Assembly: GCA_008501735.1 (NCBI GenBank)
Contig: QQUF01000018.1
Span: forward strand, 1 to 17,015
Direction of reading: 5' to 3'
Length of the DNA stretch: 17,015 bases
DNA from: Calditrichota bacterium
GTDB lineage: Bacteria > CLD3
Shown piece by piece: positions 1-7,754 of this stretch. The notes beneath the pieces were generated by a model, which saw only the letters and a program-made list of their open reading frames with translations, did not search any database and was not told the origin of the DNA. Positions within the stretch are counted from its first letter, which is position 1, and each line of letters starts with the position of its first letter. The position numbers were made by a program, and so were the translations under genes.

Positions 1-1
1 T

Positions 2-1732
2 TTTGAAGGTTTGGAAGTTTCTGATGCTCAAGTAGCTTTCCAACATCTTTTCAGTTACATAGCTTTTGTTGCGACGATTCCTGTTTTGCTTTTGCTTGGA
101 GGCGAACTTGTCAAAAGGTGGTTTTGGGAAATTCGAGAAACTAAAAACGTTATCTCGTTAGACGGAATTGCTTTTGTCGCAATTTCCGCTGCTTTCCTAA
201 AATCCGTTTACAATCTTTGGGTTGGAGAAGGTCACACTTACTTTGAAACTGTAACAATGACTTTGCTTTTCATAACCGGTGGAAGATTAATCATTGGTTC
301 GATTAAAGGGCAAATGAAACAGAGCCTTGCAACTCAAATCAAAGACATTGAAAAACAAAACTCAGCTTTGAAGGTCGGTGAAACTGTTGAACTAGTTTCA
401 GGAGACGAAGTTCCGGTTGACGGTGAACTTCTGACTCAAGGTTATTTTGACGAGGCTTCTTTGACAGGTGAAAGTCAAGTTGTTTTGCGTAAAATCGGTG
501 AAACGGTTTTGAGTGGAGCAGTTGTCGTTGATTCTCCGATTAAACTAAAAGTAACTCGTTCAGGCAACGAACACACTTTGGCAAAACTCGAAACAGCAGT
601 CAACAAAGCCTTAGTTGAAAAAGGTAAACTTCGTGCATTGATTGACAAAATTGCAAAAATTTTATTTTTTATTACGGTTGTAATTTCTGCTGGAGTTTTT
701 ACTTACTGGTACCAAACTGTAAGTCTTGAAGAAGCGATTTTGAATGCAATGGCAGTTCTTTTGGTTTCTTGTCCTTGTGCTTTGGGAATTGCCGTTCCAA
801 TTGTTAGTTACCAAACAATTTTAAAGGCTTTGGCGAGTAAAATTTTAATCCAAAATCCGCAAGTTTTGGAGACAATTCCTAAGGTTAAACATCTCTTTTT
901 TGATAAGACAGGAACTCTTACAAATAAAAATTTCTCAAAAATAAGAGTAGAACTGAGCGAAGAATTTGAAGACTTACTTTTCTCAATTGTGAGTAATTCA
1001 AAACACCCAATCTCGGTTAGAGTTGCAAAAGAATTAAAGAAAAGTAAGATTCTCGAACTTCAAAATTTAAAAGAAATTACAGGTTTTGGACTTCAAGCTG
1101 AATTTGAAGGCAAGGTTTACAAATTCGGTTCAAAAGATTTTTGTGGGATTGAAGAAACTGACTCGGAGTTTACGGAAGTTTACTTCACCGAAAACTCAAC
1201 ACTCGTCGGCAAAGTTTCACTTGAACCCGAACTTCGCGAAGGTGTGAAAGAAGTTCTTGCAGAAATTCCTGTTGCTGACAAAAGAATAATTTCCGGAGAC
1301 AGGAGAAAACCAACAGAGTTGATTGCAGAGTTTTTTGGCATAAAAGGTGTTGCTAATTTGAAGCCTGAGGAAAAACTGTCTCTAATCGAAGAAACGCAAA
1401 AAAGCGGAATTTTGATGATGGTTGGAGACGGGTTGAATGATGCTCCTTCTTTAGCAAAAGCTGACATTGGAGTTACTTTTTCATTCGGAACTGATTTGAG
1501 CAAAATCTCAAGTGATGTTGTGATTTTGAGTGAAAGTTTGAATCCGCTCAAAGAGCTTTTTGAGTTGGCGACTTTTTCAAGAAAAAAAATGTACCAGAAT
1601 GTTTTTTGGACACTTGCTTACAATTCTGTTGCAATGATTTTAGCTTGTTTTGGGCTTCTTCACCCGATTGTTGCGACTTTTGTAATGTTCACTTCAAGCA
1701 TTTTCGTAATTTGGAATAGTTACCGAAAATGA
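2..1732 (+). CDS. P1B-type Cu+-transporting ATPase (CcoI/FixI- or CopA-like), 5'-truncated by window edge
   Basis: Inner-membrane heavy-metal pump that moves Cu+ out of the cytoplasm, powered by ATP. The frame is open to the window's first bases (F-E-G precede the TTG at 11), so the N-terminus with any HMA metal-binding domain lies outside. Counting from TTG 11: actuator loop TGES 152-155, membrane metal site CPC 254-256, phosphorylation motif DKTGT 298-302 (Asp298), the P1B-specific HP dipeptide 332-333, and hinge GDGLND 472-477. The last helices carry a YN pair and an MFTSS motif, which match the Cu+ (P1B-1) pattern. The downstream genes, especially the SafE-like protein at 2985, favour a cbb3-oxidase-maturation (CcoI) role over plain copper detoxification; this is inference from context. 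The ATPase identity is certain, the subtype less so. Confidence 0.93.
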   Translation, partial: FEGLEVSDAQVAFQHLFSYIAFVATIPVLLLLGGELVKRWFWEIRETKNVISLDGIAFVAISAAFLKSVYNLWVGEGHTYFETVTMTLLFITGGRLIIGSIKGQMKQSLATQIKDIEKQNSALKVGETVELVSGDEVPVDGELLTQGYFDEASLTGESQVVLRKIGETVLSGAVVVDSPIKLKVTRSGNEHTLAKLETAVNKALVEKGKLRALIDKIAKILFFITVVISAGVFTYWYQTVSLEEAILNAMAVLLVSCPCALGIAVPIVSYQTILKALASKILIQNPQVLETIPKVKHLFFDKTGTLTNKNFSKIRVELSEEFEDLLFSIVSNSKHPISVRVAKELKKSKILELQNLKEITGFGLQAEFEGKVYKFGSKDFCGIEETDSEFTEVYFTENSTLVGKVSLEPELREGVKEVLAEIPVADKRIISGDRRKPTELIAEFFGIKGVANLKPEEKLSLIEETQKSGILMMVGDGLNDAPSLAKADIGVTFSFGTDLSKISSDVVILSESLNPLKELFELATFSRKKMYQNVFWTLAYNSVAMILACFGLLHPIVATFVMFTSSIFVIWNSYRK

Positions 1733-1774
1733 GAATGTTTTTGGTAATCAAAAATATTAAAGAAAAGAAAAATA

Positions 1775-2692
1775 ATGGCAAAAAATAGCGGTAAAGCTTT
1801 CGCATTTGGGATTCTTGCAGTCTCGATTTTAATTTTTATTTTTTATCCCGACCCGCTTTGGAATTCTGTTCATCAAAGTCTGCTGAGTAGGGTTTTGGTG
1901 AGTTATGCTTCGGTTCCGACTCTTGTCGCAATCTCACTTTTGGCAGTGAAAAAATTTACATTAAGGTCTTTGATTGTTGATTCTTTGATAATTTCGGCAA
2001 TGAAAATGGTTTTTACTGCGGCAATATTTTTCATTTACATTTCTCCAAACAAATCAGGAAAACCTCCTGAAATTACCGAAGAAAGTAAAACAGAGATTCA
2101 CGTCGAACACTACAAAAAAGACGAAGATTTTGAATCGGGGAGTTTGAAAGGAACTTTTGTTTTTGATTCTGCAAAATTCGATGGTATTCCGATTGTTGCA
2201 CTTTTCGACCTGAAAACAGGAAAGTCAAAAAGCAAAAAAACTCACGAAGCACAAATTACTGACTGTTGCATTCTGCCAGAAATTCTTCTCGCTCAAGCAG
2301 GAGACAAGTTGAACTTTGAAAACACCACAAATGAGCTAAAACCAATTTATGGTAAAGTTGAAAGTGGGAAAAATTATTTTCAAAAGGCAATTCCGGGTGG
2401 TTCGGTTGCAAAGGGAATTCGACTTAAGAAACCTGCTCATATAATTTTGGACAACAACGATATTGGAACAAAACTTAAAGAGCAAAACATTTTAGTTTTT
2501 TCAAATCCTTACTTTGCAGTTTTGGACTCAAGTAATTCATTCGAATTTTTAGATGTTCCAACGGGCAAAACGCAATTAGGAATTTGGTTTATTAAGGGAA
2601 AAAATTTCATAGATTTAGCAAATCCTGATTTTGTTTTTGAAACAGAAATTAAGTCAGGTTTGACAGTAGAAAAAGATTTCAAAATTAATTAA
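1775..2692 (+). CDS. Membrane-anchored protein with C-terminal cupredoxin/carboxypeptidase-regulatory-like beta domain
   Basis: 305 aa, not recognised as a named family. Three hydrophobic segments (about residues 11-25, 37-58 and 66-90) are followed by a charged linker (95-125) and a beta-rich domain to the C-terminus, which should be periplasmic. The domain resembles the plastocyanin-like/regulatory-like domains often found beside respiratory and copper genes. The stretch from residue 242 (FSNPYFAVLD) and the following 'DVPTGKTQLGIW' match the usual 'HPYFAV..D..G.F.I.DVP.GTY.L..WH' pattern, but the usual copper-binding His residues are missing. Two adjacent cysteines, Cys164-Cys165, sit where the family's single Cys normally lies. 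It starts at ATG 1775, 42 bases after the ATPase stop, with only a purine-rich leader (AAAGAAAAG) as RBS. It is probably co-transcribed with the ATPase; a copper-handling or oxidase-assembly role is inferred. Confidence 0.75.
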   Translation: MAKNSGKAFAFGILAVSILIFIFYPDPLWNSVHQSLLSRVLVSYASVPTLVAISLLAVKKFTLRSLIVDSLIISAMKMVFTAAIFFIYISPNKSGKPPEITEESKTEIHVEHYKKDEDFESGSLKGTFVFDSAKFDGIPIVALFDLKTGKSKSKKTHEAQITDCCILPEILLAQAGDKLNFENTTNELKPIYGKVESGKNYFQKAIPGGSVAKGIRLKKPAHIILDNNDIGTKLKEQNILVFSNPYFAVLDSSNSFEFLDVPTGKTQLGIWFIKGKNFIDLANPDFVFETEIKSGLTVEKDFKIN

Positions 2693-2707
2693 GTAAAGGC
2701 AAAAAAA

Positions 2708-2977
2708 ATGGGAGTGTTCGTAGAAAAATACGCCGACATAATTTACTCAACTCTTTCAATTTTTTCGGTAGGTTTGATGTTTTGGTTTATTGTTCAATCA
2801 ATCAGAGGTCGTAATGAAGGCAAAAGCGAAGAAGAAAGTTGGGAATTAACTTCTTACTTTGTTTATGGGGCAGGTTTGTTTTTTATGCTCATTTGTGCGT
2901 TCTTTTTTATTTGGGCAGATTCATTTGAACAAATACTTGACGTGCTTGTCCATAAGTATTTGAGATTAATTTCTTAG
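2708..2977 (+). CDS. Small two-helix membrane protein, function unknown
   Basis: 89 aa. Two clear transmembrane segments (about residues 13-31 and 50-69) are separated by a short charged loop rich in Glu and Lys; the C-terminal tail is amphipathic. It starts at ATG 2708, 15 bases after the preceding stop, with AAGG at 2695-2698. Its stop codon overlaps the ribosome binding site of the next gene. It occupies the place where cbb3-maturation operons often carry the small protein CcoS or CcoH, but it shows neither the single-helix CcoS pattern nor a FixH-like periplasmic domain, so neither name is given. A role as a small accessory subunit of copper delivery is inferred from position only. Confidence 0.75.
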   Translation: MGVFVEKYADIIYSTLSIFSVGLMFWFIVQSIRGRNEGKSEEESWELTSYFVYGAGLFFMLICAFFFIWADSFEQILDVLVHKYLRLIS

Positions 2978-2984
2978 GAAATTT

Positions 2985-3680
2985 TTGGAATTTGTTTCCA
3001 CATTTTTAATCGGGTTTCTGGGAAGTTTTCATTGCATTGGAATGTGCGGTCCGATTGTTCTTGCACTTCCTTCGAGTGATTCAAAAACTTCACTTATTGT
3101 TAGTCGCCTGATTTACAACTTTGGTAGAATCGTAACTTACGCTTTTCTAGGTGGAATTCTTGGAGTGCTTGGCGGAAAAATCATTCTTTCAGGTTACCAA
3201 GAAATTCTGTCCATTTTCCTTGGAGTTGTCTTAATTGCTTTTGCAGTTTTCCCTTACCTTTTGGACAAAGTTTTTTCAAAAGGAATCATTGAGCCTCTCA
3301 TTTCGCCACTCAAAAACTTCGTTTCTACATTTTTAGCTTCAAAGTCAAAAGTTGCATTTTTTCTAATTGGAATTTTGAACGGTTACTTGCCTTGTGGACT
3401 CGTTTACGCAGGACTTGTGAAGTCGGTTCATTCAGGAACTTTGGTTTACGGCTCGTTGCATATGCTTGCTTTTGGTTTGGGAACTTTGCCTTTGATGTTT
3501 GCTTGGGGAATTTTGAGCAATTTTCTGACGCTCAAAGCACGACGAATCGGAAATTATATCGCACAGTTTTGGCTCATTGTGCTTGGAGTGATTTTTATTC
3601 TTAGAGGTTTATCTCTTGGAATTCCTTACATCAGCCCAATTCTTGATTCCGTTCTCGGAGTCCCTCAGTGTTGTCATTAA
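2985..3680 (+). CDS. Sulfite exporter TauE/SafE-like (UreH/DsbD_2-type) membrane protein
   Basis: 231 aa, about six membrane helices. It belongs to the UreH-like/DsbD_2-type group, commonly annotated as 'sulfite exporter TauE/SafE' and often next to CcoI and CcoS. Diagnostic motifs: His16-Cys17 followed by M20-C21-G22-P23 in the first helix, and N132-G-x-L-P-C137-G in the middle. The tail ends Cys-Cys-His, another plausible thiophilic metal site. The start is the non-canonical TTG at 2985, chosen because AGGAA at 2976-2980, overlapping the previous stop, is correctly spaced from it and because the family's conserved N-terminus begins there. Translation is probably coupled to the gene at 2708. 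A role in copper or thiol handling for oxidase assembly is inferred; the transported substrate is unknown. Confidence 0.88.
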   Translation: MEFVSTFLIGFLGSFHCIGMCGPIVLALPSSDSKTSLIVSRLIYNFGRIVTYAFLGGILGVLGGKIILSGYQEILSIFLGVVLIAFAVFPYLLDKVFSKGIIEPLISPLKNFVSTFLASKSKVAFFLIGILNGYLPCGLVYAGLVKSVHSGTLVYGSLHMLAFGLGTLPLMFAWGILSNFLTLKARRIGNYIAQFWLIVLGVIFILRGLSLGIPYISPILDSVLGVPQCCH

Positions 3681-3749
3681 AAGCAGATTTCAGAAGTTGG
3701 TTTGTCGGCAATTTTGAAAATCCGTTCCAATCCGTGATTCAAACTTCCC

Positions 3750-5108
3750 TCAATGTTTCAGCTTCAAAAGTTCCTTGTCGCTCAAATAATTTGGAATTAG
3801 CCAAAGTCCCAAAATTGCCCCTTTAAGCATTGTTGTAATTCCGATTGTCCACCAAATTCCTTCGATTCCGTAAAGGCTTGCAAAGTAAATTGCCAAAGGA
3901 ATTCTGCCTAAATTTATCGGAGTGGAGATTGCGATTGTCGGAACAGTTTTTCCAAGTCCTGCAAATGCTCCTTCAAAGGTCAATTCAAGTCCTAAGAAAA
4001 GTTCAAAGTAACCGATAATTTCCAAGTAAGTTCCTGAAGCTTCCGCAAGAATTATGTCATCTGTGAAAAAACTTGCAATCCAAGTACCTTTGAAAATGAA
4101 AAGCAAACTAATCACAAGACAAATTACGGCACTAAAAAAAGCAGTGTAGTTTACGGATTGGCGGACTCTTTCAAATTTTCCTGCTCCAAGATTTTGTCCA
4201 ACCATTGTTGTGGCTGTTACCAAAAATCCTAAACAAATGGGCCAAAGGAATCCTTCGATTCTGTGACCAAGTGTCAAAGCGGCGACTTGAGTTGTTCCGT
4301 ATTCTGTGATTAATCTTGTTAGGTGAATGTAAACGTAACTGAAAAGAAGACCGTTCAAGGCGATTGGTGAGCCGATTTTTGCAATTTTAAAAAGAGTTTC
4401 CTTTTTGGGCAGAACTTTTAATTTCCAGTAAAAGCCTCTTTTACGAAGAAGGTAAAAGCCCCAAATCACTCCAACAAAATTTGAAAAAACTGTTGCCAAA
4501 GCAGCACCAAAAAGTTCAAGCCTTGGAAAACCGTAGTAACCGAAAATCAAAAGTGGGTCTAAAATGCAGTTTAGTAAAATTACCACTGAAAGAATTTTTA
4601 TCGGAGTTACGGTGTCTCCACTTCCACGAAAAGTTGCGTCAATCGAAAAAAGCATTCCGAGAAGCGGAACTCCAAAAAGCATCACGTTAAGGTAGTCAAG
4701 AGCCAAAGTAACAACTTCTGGTTCTAAATTCATAAAATCCATTAGTGGAATGCTTAAAAGGTAGAAAATTATTGCTGAACTTACGGAAACCCAAAGTGAA
4801 AAATGATAACCTGAACTTGCAATTTTCCGCCCTTTCTCAAAGTCCTTTGTTCCCCAAGATTTTGCAACGAGTGAGTTGATTCCTACTTCGGCAATTTGTG
4901 TAATCGAAATTAAACACCACGAAACAAAAGCCCAAGCAGCGATGCTTGCGATGGCTTTTTCACCAAGTTTCGCAATCCAATAAATGTCAACAAGGTGAAA
5001 AAATGTTTCAAGGAAAAAGTTTCCCATTGCAGGAACAGCGAGAAAAAGAGCAGCTTTGGGAACGCTACCGTTAAGAATTAAATCTGAATTTTTGGAAGAT
5101 TCTGACAA
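3750..5108 (-). CDS. MATE family multidrug/Na+ efflux transporter
   Basis: 452 aa, the normal length for a 12-helix MATE transporter, which exports cationic compounds in exchange for Na+ or H+. The N-terminus has the family pattern: 'NGSVPKAALFLAVPAMG' leading to 'LVDIYWIAKLG', then 'AIAAWAFV'. Further family features are the 'DATFRGSGDTVTPIK' loop between helices 4 and 5, and the matching second-half loop 'FEGAFAGLGKTVPTI'. The start is a TTG (complement of 5106-5108). No in-frame ATG lies upstream before a stop at 5121-5123, and the conserved N-terminus requires this start; no strong Shine-Dalgarno precedes it. It converges on the SafE-like gene (69-base gap) and diverges from the secreted protein at 5247. 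Substrate unknown. Confidence 0.93.
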   Translation of the reverse strand: MSESSKNSDLILNGSVPKAALFLAVPAMGNFFLETFFHLVDIYWIAKLGEKAIASIAAWAFVSWCLISITQIAEVGINSLVAKSWGTKDFEKGRKIASSGYHFSLWVSVSSAIIFYLLSIPLMDFMNLEPEVVTLALDYLNVMLFGVPLLGMLFSIDATFRGSGDTVTPIKILSVVILLNCILDPLLIFGYYGFPRLELFGAALATVFSNFVGVIWGFYLLRKRGFYWKLKVLPKKETLFKIAKIGSPIALNGLLFSYVYIHLTRLITEYGTTQVAALTLGHRIEGFLWPICLGFLVTATTMVGQNLGAGKFERVRQSVNYTAFFSAVICLVISLLFIFKGTWIASFFTDDIILAEASGTYLEIIGYFELFLGLELTFEGAFAGLGKTVPTIAISTPINLGRIPLAIYFASLYGIEGIWWTIGITTMLKGAILGLWLIPNYLSDKELLKLKH

Positions 5109-5171
5109 AAGGTGAATTCTTTAAGTTTTTAGATTTCTTTGTTTTAACTACAAAAATTATTACTTTCAACG

Positions 5172-5186
5172 GCTTCATTTTGAAGC
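5172..5186. promoter_or_regulatory. Inverted repeat in the divergent MATE/T9SS-protein intergenic region
   Basis: GCTTCA-TTT-TGAAGC: a 6-bp perfect inverted repeat with a 3-base spacer. It sits in the 138-base gap between two divergent genes, 60 bases before ATG 5247. It could be an operator for either gene or chance. No convincing promoter pair was found around it. Confidence 0.3.
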
Positions 5187-5246
5187 AGGCTAAGTTACCA
5201 TTTGAAGAATGCAATTAAAAACAAAATTTAGTAAGGATAACACTAA

Positions 5247-7157
5247 ATGGACAAAATTAAAATTTGTTTGGCAGTAGGAATACTTTGTGGAAGTTACAGT
5301 TTTTCGTTCGCTGGAGACGGACCAGGTGGAATTGGAACAACTGACGGAAGTTCAAGTTTGATTCTTTGGCTAAACCCAAGTGAAGGAACAACAGTTGACG
5401 GCTCGAATAACTTAACCGCTTGGACTGACCAAAGTGGAAACGGAAACAATGCTTCAACAACAGCAAGTTCAGAACCTTTGTTAGTAAGTAATGTGAGGAA
5501 TGGGTTTCCTGTTGTACGTTTTGATTCTGGAAACAGTGAATTTATGAATCTTGGAAATGCAACTTCAGGAGACTTGAACATTAATCCAAATTCAACGGAT
5601 TTGTCAATTATTGCAGTTACGGATAACAGCACGACAGGAACCGGAGTTTTGATGGGAAAAAGTGCTTCAAGTAGTTCAAGCACTCAATACGAATTTGCTT
5701 TTAGCGGAACAACTTCAATTTCTTTAAACGGAGGTGGAAACTCTAATTCGTTTACAGTTGGGACTTCAGGATTTCACATTTTCAGTTTTACAATTAAAGA
5801 CACAACTTTTAGTACAAGACCTTTGACATTAATTACTGACGGAACAGACACTTTTCCCGCAGTTGGAGTTTTAACTGGTTCTACAACGAATTCACACAAT
5901 GTAAATCTTGGAAGAAACACTCAAGGAGCGAATAATTTTTTTGACGGAGACCTTGCAGAATTAATAGTTTACAACTCTCTTAACACAGTTCAAGCACAAA
6001 TTGGAATCAATTACTTAAGTGCGAAATACGACATTTCGATTTCAGGATTTTACTCTGACAAATACGCTGGAGACACAAATGGAAACGGAGATTTTGATTT
6101 TGATGTTGCAGGAATCGGAAGAGATGTAAACGGAACTCACACAACTTCCGAGTCAGCAGGTTTGAAAGTTACAAATCAAGGTTTTCTTAGTGCCGATGAC
6201 ACTTACTTAATTTACGGACACAAAGAAACAAGCAACACTCAAACAACAAGTGGAGTTTCAGGAGGAGTTGAAGCGAGGTTTTTACGTTCTTGGCATTTTG
6301 ATTTGACAGGAACAGGCTCGGGAAATGTTGACATCGTTTTTGATTTTGCAAAAGCGGGAATCGCTGGAAGCCCAAGTGGAAGCAGTTACGTTTTGCTCAC
6401 TTCAAGTGATGACGGAGCGACTTTTACGGAAGTTGCAGGAGTTACCGACAATGTTTCGGGAACAGAAGTTCAGTTCAACGGAGTTGCAAGTACAAGTCTT
6501 GTTGATGGAAATGTTTACACTCTTGGAACGACAGATTTGACAGACAGTTCTTTACCTGTAACTTTGACCGAATTTTCAGCAAGTGAGCAAAATGGAAAAG
6601 TAGTTTTGAATTGGACAACAGCTTCTGAACTCAACAATCTTGGATTCATTCTTAACCGTTCAACTAACAGCAAAAATTTTATTGAAATTGCTTCACACAG
6701 GAATTTTCCTGAACTTAGAGGTTTTGGTTCAACTCCAAGTGAGAAGTTTTACACTTTTGTTGATGACTCGGAATTTTCTCAAGGAACAACTTACACTTAC
6801 AAAATCCAAAGCCAAGATTTTGACGGTGAAATTCACAACTACGATGAATTTGCAAGCATTACTTTCGACGGAAAGATCGAACTTACTTACAAGTTAGAGC
6901 AGAATTTCCCGAACCCTTTCAATCCAACAACTACGATTAATTACGAATTGGAAATTACGAATTACGAAAAAAGTAAATTGGTGATTTTTAATGTTTTGGG
7001 TGAAAAGATTAAAGAATTTGAACTCACTAAAAACAAAGGTTCTGTTGTTTGGGACGGGAAAAATACAGAAGGAAGTTTGGTCTCAAGTGGAACATATTTT
7101 TACAAAATCGAAGCAGAAAACTTTTCAGAAACTAAAAGAATGACTTTAGTTAAGTAA
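5247..7157 (+). CDS. Secreted LamG-like / FN3-like protein with type IX secretion C-terminal sorting domain
   Basis: 636 aa exported protein. A Sec signal peptide covers about residues 1-22 (KICLAVGILCGS..., cleavage near SFA-GDG). Residues ~37-265 form a LamG/concanavalin-A-like domain: 'LWLNPSEGT', 'LTAWTDQSGNGNNA', 'GDLAELIVYN', 'QIGINYLSAKY'. Residues ~270-440 resemble the beta domain that usually follows it in Bacteroidota (Asp/Gly-rich 'AGIGRDVNGTHTTSES'). Residues ~440-545 are FN3-like ('SLPVTLTEFSA', 'VVLNWTTASELNN'). From residue ~550 comes the FlgD-like T9SS sorting domain, with NFPNPFNPTTTINY starting at 553 and a final 'SGTYFYKIEAENFSETKRMTLVK'-type tail. The sorting domain directs passage through the type IX system to the cell surface or medium. 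The LamG fold suggests carbohydrate or adhesive binding; no catalytic domain was seen. It is monocistronic, with RBS AGGA at 5234-5237 and a strong terminator at its end. Confidence 0.88.
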   Translation: MDKIKICLAVGILCGSYSFSFAGDGPGGIGTTDGSSSLILWLNPSEGTTVDGSNNLTAWTDQSGNGNNASTTASSEPLLVSNVRNGFPVVRFDSGNSEFMNLGNATSGDLNINPNSTDLSIIAVTDNSTTGTGVLMGKSASSSSSTQYEFAFSGTTSISLNGGGNSNSFTVGTSGFHIFSFTIKDTTFSTRPLTLITDGTDTFPAVGVLTGSTTNSHNVNLGRNTQGANNFFDGDLAELIVYNSLNTVQAQIGINYLSAKYDISISGFYSDKYAGDTNGNGDFDFDVAGIGRDVNGTHTTSESAGLKVTNQGFLSADDTYLIYGHKETSNTQTTSGVSGGVEARFLRSWHFDLTGTGSGNVDIVFDFAKAGIAGSPSGSSYVLLTSSDDGATFTEVAGVTDNVSGTEVQFNGVASTSLVDGNVYTLGTTDLTDSSLPVTLTEFSASEQNGKVVLNWTTASELNNLGFILNRSTNSKNFIEIASHRNFPELRGFGSTPSEKFYTFVDDSEFSQGTTYTYKIQSQDFDGEIHNYDEFASITFDGKIELTYKLEQNFPNPFNPTTTINYELEITNYEKSKLVIFNVLGEKIKEFELTKNKGSVVWDGKNTEGSLVSSGTYFYKIEAENFSETKRMTLVK

Positions 7158-7160
7158 TTT

Positions 7161-7196
7161 TGTAGGGAACAAAAATTTTTGTTCCCTACATTTTTT
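7161..7196 (+). terminator. Rho-independent terminator: perfect 30-bp palindrome plus T-run
   Basis: The left arm TGTAGGGAACAAAAA (7161-7175) is followed directly by its exact reverse complement (7176-7190) and six T's (7191-7196). It begins 3 bases after the stop of the T9SS protein and must end that transcript. The central AAAAATTTTT would form the loop, leaving roughly a 12- to 13-bp stem. Confidence 0.9.
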
Positions 7197-7256
7197 CCCA
7201 CCTCTTAAAAAAAATTTAAAATTCTTTGAATTTTTATTTCATAAAAAAGTTATGAA

Positions 7257-7276
7257 TTGCGAAATAATTGTCGCAA
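7257..7276. promoter_or_regulatory. Inverted repeat upstream of the pterin operon
   Basis: TTGCGA (7257-7262), 8-base AT spacer, TCGCAA (7271-7276): a perfect 6-bp dyad of operator size. It lies just upstream of a candidate -7 box at 7283 and 50 bases before ATG 7326. It overlaps the region where a -33/-35 element would sit. Confidence 0.4.
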
Positions 7277-7282
7277 ATGAAT

Positions 7283-7290
7283 TATATTTG
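7283..7290 (+). promoter_or_regulatory. Candidate Bacteroidota-type -7 promoter element
   Basis: TATATTTG matches the TAnnTTTG -7 consensus of the Bacteroidota primary sigma factor and lies 35 bases before ATG 7326. No exact TTTG -33 box is found at the expected 19-base distance, so support is partial. Confidence 0.4.
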
Positions 7291-7325
7291 GCGAGAAAAT
7301 TTTAACAAAAACAAAAGGTATTTTA

Positions 7326-7733
7326 ATGATTCATTTAGTCAGAAAGGTTCAATTTTGTGCCGCTCACAGACTTCACACAGACAAACTTTCGATTGAAGAA
7401 AACAAACGAGTTTACGGAATTTGTAACAATGAAAATGGTCACGGACACAACTACGAACTCGAAGTTACAATTGCAGGCGAAGTTGACCCGATAACAGGAA
7501 TGGTAATGGATTTGAAAGAGCTTAAAGAGATAATTGAAAAAGAAATCGTAGATAAAGTTGACCACAAAAATCTAAACTTCGATGTCGATTTTTTAGAAGG
7601 TCTTGTTCCGACAGCAGAAGTTGTGACGATGAAATTTTGGGAAATTTTAGAAGACAAAATTCCACACGGAAAGCTTTACAGAATTAGGCTTTGGGAATCA
7701 AGTAACAACGTTGTCGAATTCTACGGAAATTAA
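7326..7733 (+). CDS. 6-pyruvoyltetrahydropterin synthase (PTPS/QueD family)
   Basis: 135 aa, usual family length. PTPS converts dihydroneopterin triphosphate, the FolE product, to 6-pyruvoyl-tetrahydropterin. QueD relatives instead make 6-carboxytetrahydropterin for queuosine. Zn ligands are His14 (AAHRL) and His39/His41 (HGH). The catalytic Cys33 is spaced C-x5-HGH (ICNNENGHGH), as in biopterin-type PTPS, not the C-x3-HGH of typical QueD. The catalytic pair Asp79-His80 (DHKNLN) and substrate-binding Glu124 (LWESSNN) are present. ATG 7326 is preceded by AAAGG at 7314-7318. The gene opens a three-gene operon with folE (21-base gap) and a short-chain reductase. The context and the C-x5 spacing argue for tetrahydrobiopterin rather than queuosine; no other queuosine gene is in view. 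Automated pipelines may label it queD. Confidence 0.92.
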   Translation: MIHLVRKVQFCAAHRLHTDKLSIEENKRVYGICNNENGHGHNYELEVTIAGEVDPITGMVMDLKELKEIIEKEIVDKVDHKNLNFDVDFLEGLVPTAEVVTMKFWEILEDKIPHGKLYRIRLWESSNNVVEFYGN

Positions 7734-7754
7734 ACTCAAACCGAAAGAAAACAG

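Noticed and set aside
1180-1551. Minus-strand open frame of 123 codons inside the copper ATPase
   Set aside because: Entirely opposite conserved ATPase motifs (GDGLND region); its Ser/Pro-rich translation is an antisense shadow.
2708-2977. Naming the 89-residue protein CcoS or CcoH
   Set aside because: Two helices and no periplasmic FixH domain or CcoS-like acidic tail; position alone is not enough.
5294-5683. Minus-strand open frame of 129 codons inside the T9SS protein
   Set aside because: Antisense of the LamG-like coding sequence with no RBS or recognisable motif.
7197-7325. preQ1 riboswitch before the PTPS gene
   Set aside because: I looked for a small preQ1-type pseudoknot with a C-rich loop near the RBS and found none. 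The leader is AT-rich with only the operator-like dyad.
7326-7733. Calling the PTPS gene a dedicated QueD
   Set aside because: Its Cys-HGH spacing is x5 rather than x3 and its neighbours are folE and an SDR, so the biopterin reading is preferred.
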